Shown piece by piece: positions 54,351 to 54,483 of a DNA stretch of 54,483 nt. The notes beneath the pieces are model-generated. The model was given only the letters and a program-made list of their open reading frames with translations, had not been told where the DNA came from and made no database searches. Origin of the DNA: an uncultured Alphaproteobacteria bacterium (GTDB lineage: Bacteria; Pseudomonadota; Alphaproteobacteria; RF32; CAG-239); the NCBI GenBank assembly GCA_944391695.1, contig CALXUO010000055.1:1-54483 (forward strand), given 5' to 3'. The stretch's first letter is position 1, and each line of letters starts with the position of its first letter. Made by a program: the position numbers and the translations under genes.

Positions 54351-54483
54351 AAGGTCAAGCGCGTTTGGGGTTACTCAAGCCTTTTAAAAAGGCTTGAGTT
54401 GCACAGGCGGTCTTTTGCCCCCTGAGGGGGCAAACCGGCGATACCCGCGTCTCGCCTAGACCTGGTAGTCGAACCCCAGCCTC
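54351..54483 (+). repeat. T-arm-carrying repeat element, copy C (cut by window end)
   Basis: No gene is seen. It starts AAGG, then GGGGTTACTC (compare AGGGATTACTTC in copy B), a 27-base palindrome ACTCAAGCC...GGCTTGAGT (54373-54399) and TTTGCCCCC/GGGGGCAAA (54414-54434). AACCGGCG, GCGTCTCGCC and GTAGTCGAACC follow, matching the right part of copies A and B in order. The window ends at the hairpin loop CCTC, just where A and B continue into the inverted T-arm GGTTCAAATCC. Confidence 0.55.

Noticed and set aside
54440..54483. tRNA or tmRNA 3' end on the minus strand at the window edge
   Set aside because: The T-stem does not pair properly around the TTCGA-like loop; the sequence fits the GTAGTCRAACC end of the repeat element instead.

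Overview
The window looks like chromosomal DNA from a low-GC, Gram-negative alphaproteobacterium, probably an uncultured host- or gut-associated lineage; this placement is inference. It rests on local gene orders familiar in that class: lspA, a short DUF3035-like lipoprotein and two M16 proteins; dgt, SPOR, nagZ; priA next to atpHAGDC; ppiD, tpiA, secG, pyrG. A Lys-rich AtpD extension also fits. Outer-membrane genes (pagP, lipoproteins) and motAB show a diderm that makes, or once made, a flagellar stator.

Layout. 1-170: a ladder of short hairpins and a terminator. 175-4805: a small membrane protein, rpmI-rplT and pheS-pheT. 4811-8230 (minus): nagA-nagB and motA-motB. 8394-12007: an accessory-looking interval between two tRNA genes whose 3' ends face inward (Arg-TCT plus strand, Met-CAT minus strand). 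It holds duplicated tRNA 3' tails, terminator hairpins, two copies of a short repeat element, an orphan membrane protein and a four-gene cassette (cytoplasmic helical protein, CxxC membrane protein, CPHC thioredoxin-like lipoprotein, double-domain ArsR regulator) behind a strong promoter with an overlapping palindrome. 12069-17441: UvrD/PcrA helicase, MoxR ATPase, DUF58 protein, TPR protein. 17569-22465: small membrane proteins, nagZ, site-2 protease, SPOR protein, dGTPase. 22539-27973: xthA, S41 peptidase, rpmG, xerC, priA. 28052-33741: atpHAGDC and a nitroreductase. 33798-40425: DUF218 protein, a chlamydial-type arginine decarboxylase and arginine/agmatine antiporter pair (aaxB-aaxC), pfkA, a small DUF465-like protein, PpiD. 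40591-44022: tpiA, secG, pyrG, pagP. 44138-54304: tRNA-Leu, corA, lspA, the DUF3035-like lipoprotein, the M16 pair, pgi, mutL, a ZIP transporter, tRNA-Ser and TerC. 54319-54483: a terminator and a third, truncated copy of the repeat element.

Most genes are housekeeping. NagA, NagB and NagZ together support cell-wall amino-sugar recycling; Pfk, Tpi and Pgi support glycolysis. Three things stand out. (1) A family of roughly 120-165 bp elements that sit directly downstream of tRNA genes, carry an inverted copy of that tRNA's own T-arm, and are bounded by copies of the tRNA tail and terminator hairpins. I do not recognise this family. (2) The ArsR-controlled thiol cassette between the two tRNAs. 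(3) A Chlamydia-type aaxB-aaxC pair without aaxA. A possible phase-variable pagP (A16 run in the coding sequence) is a further lead.
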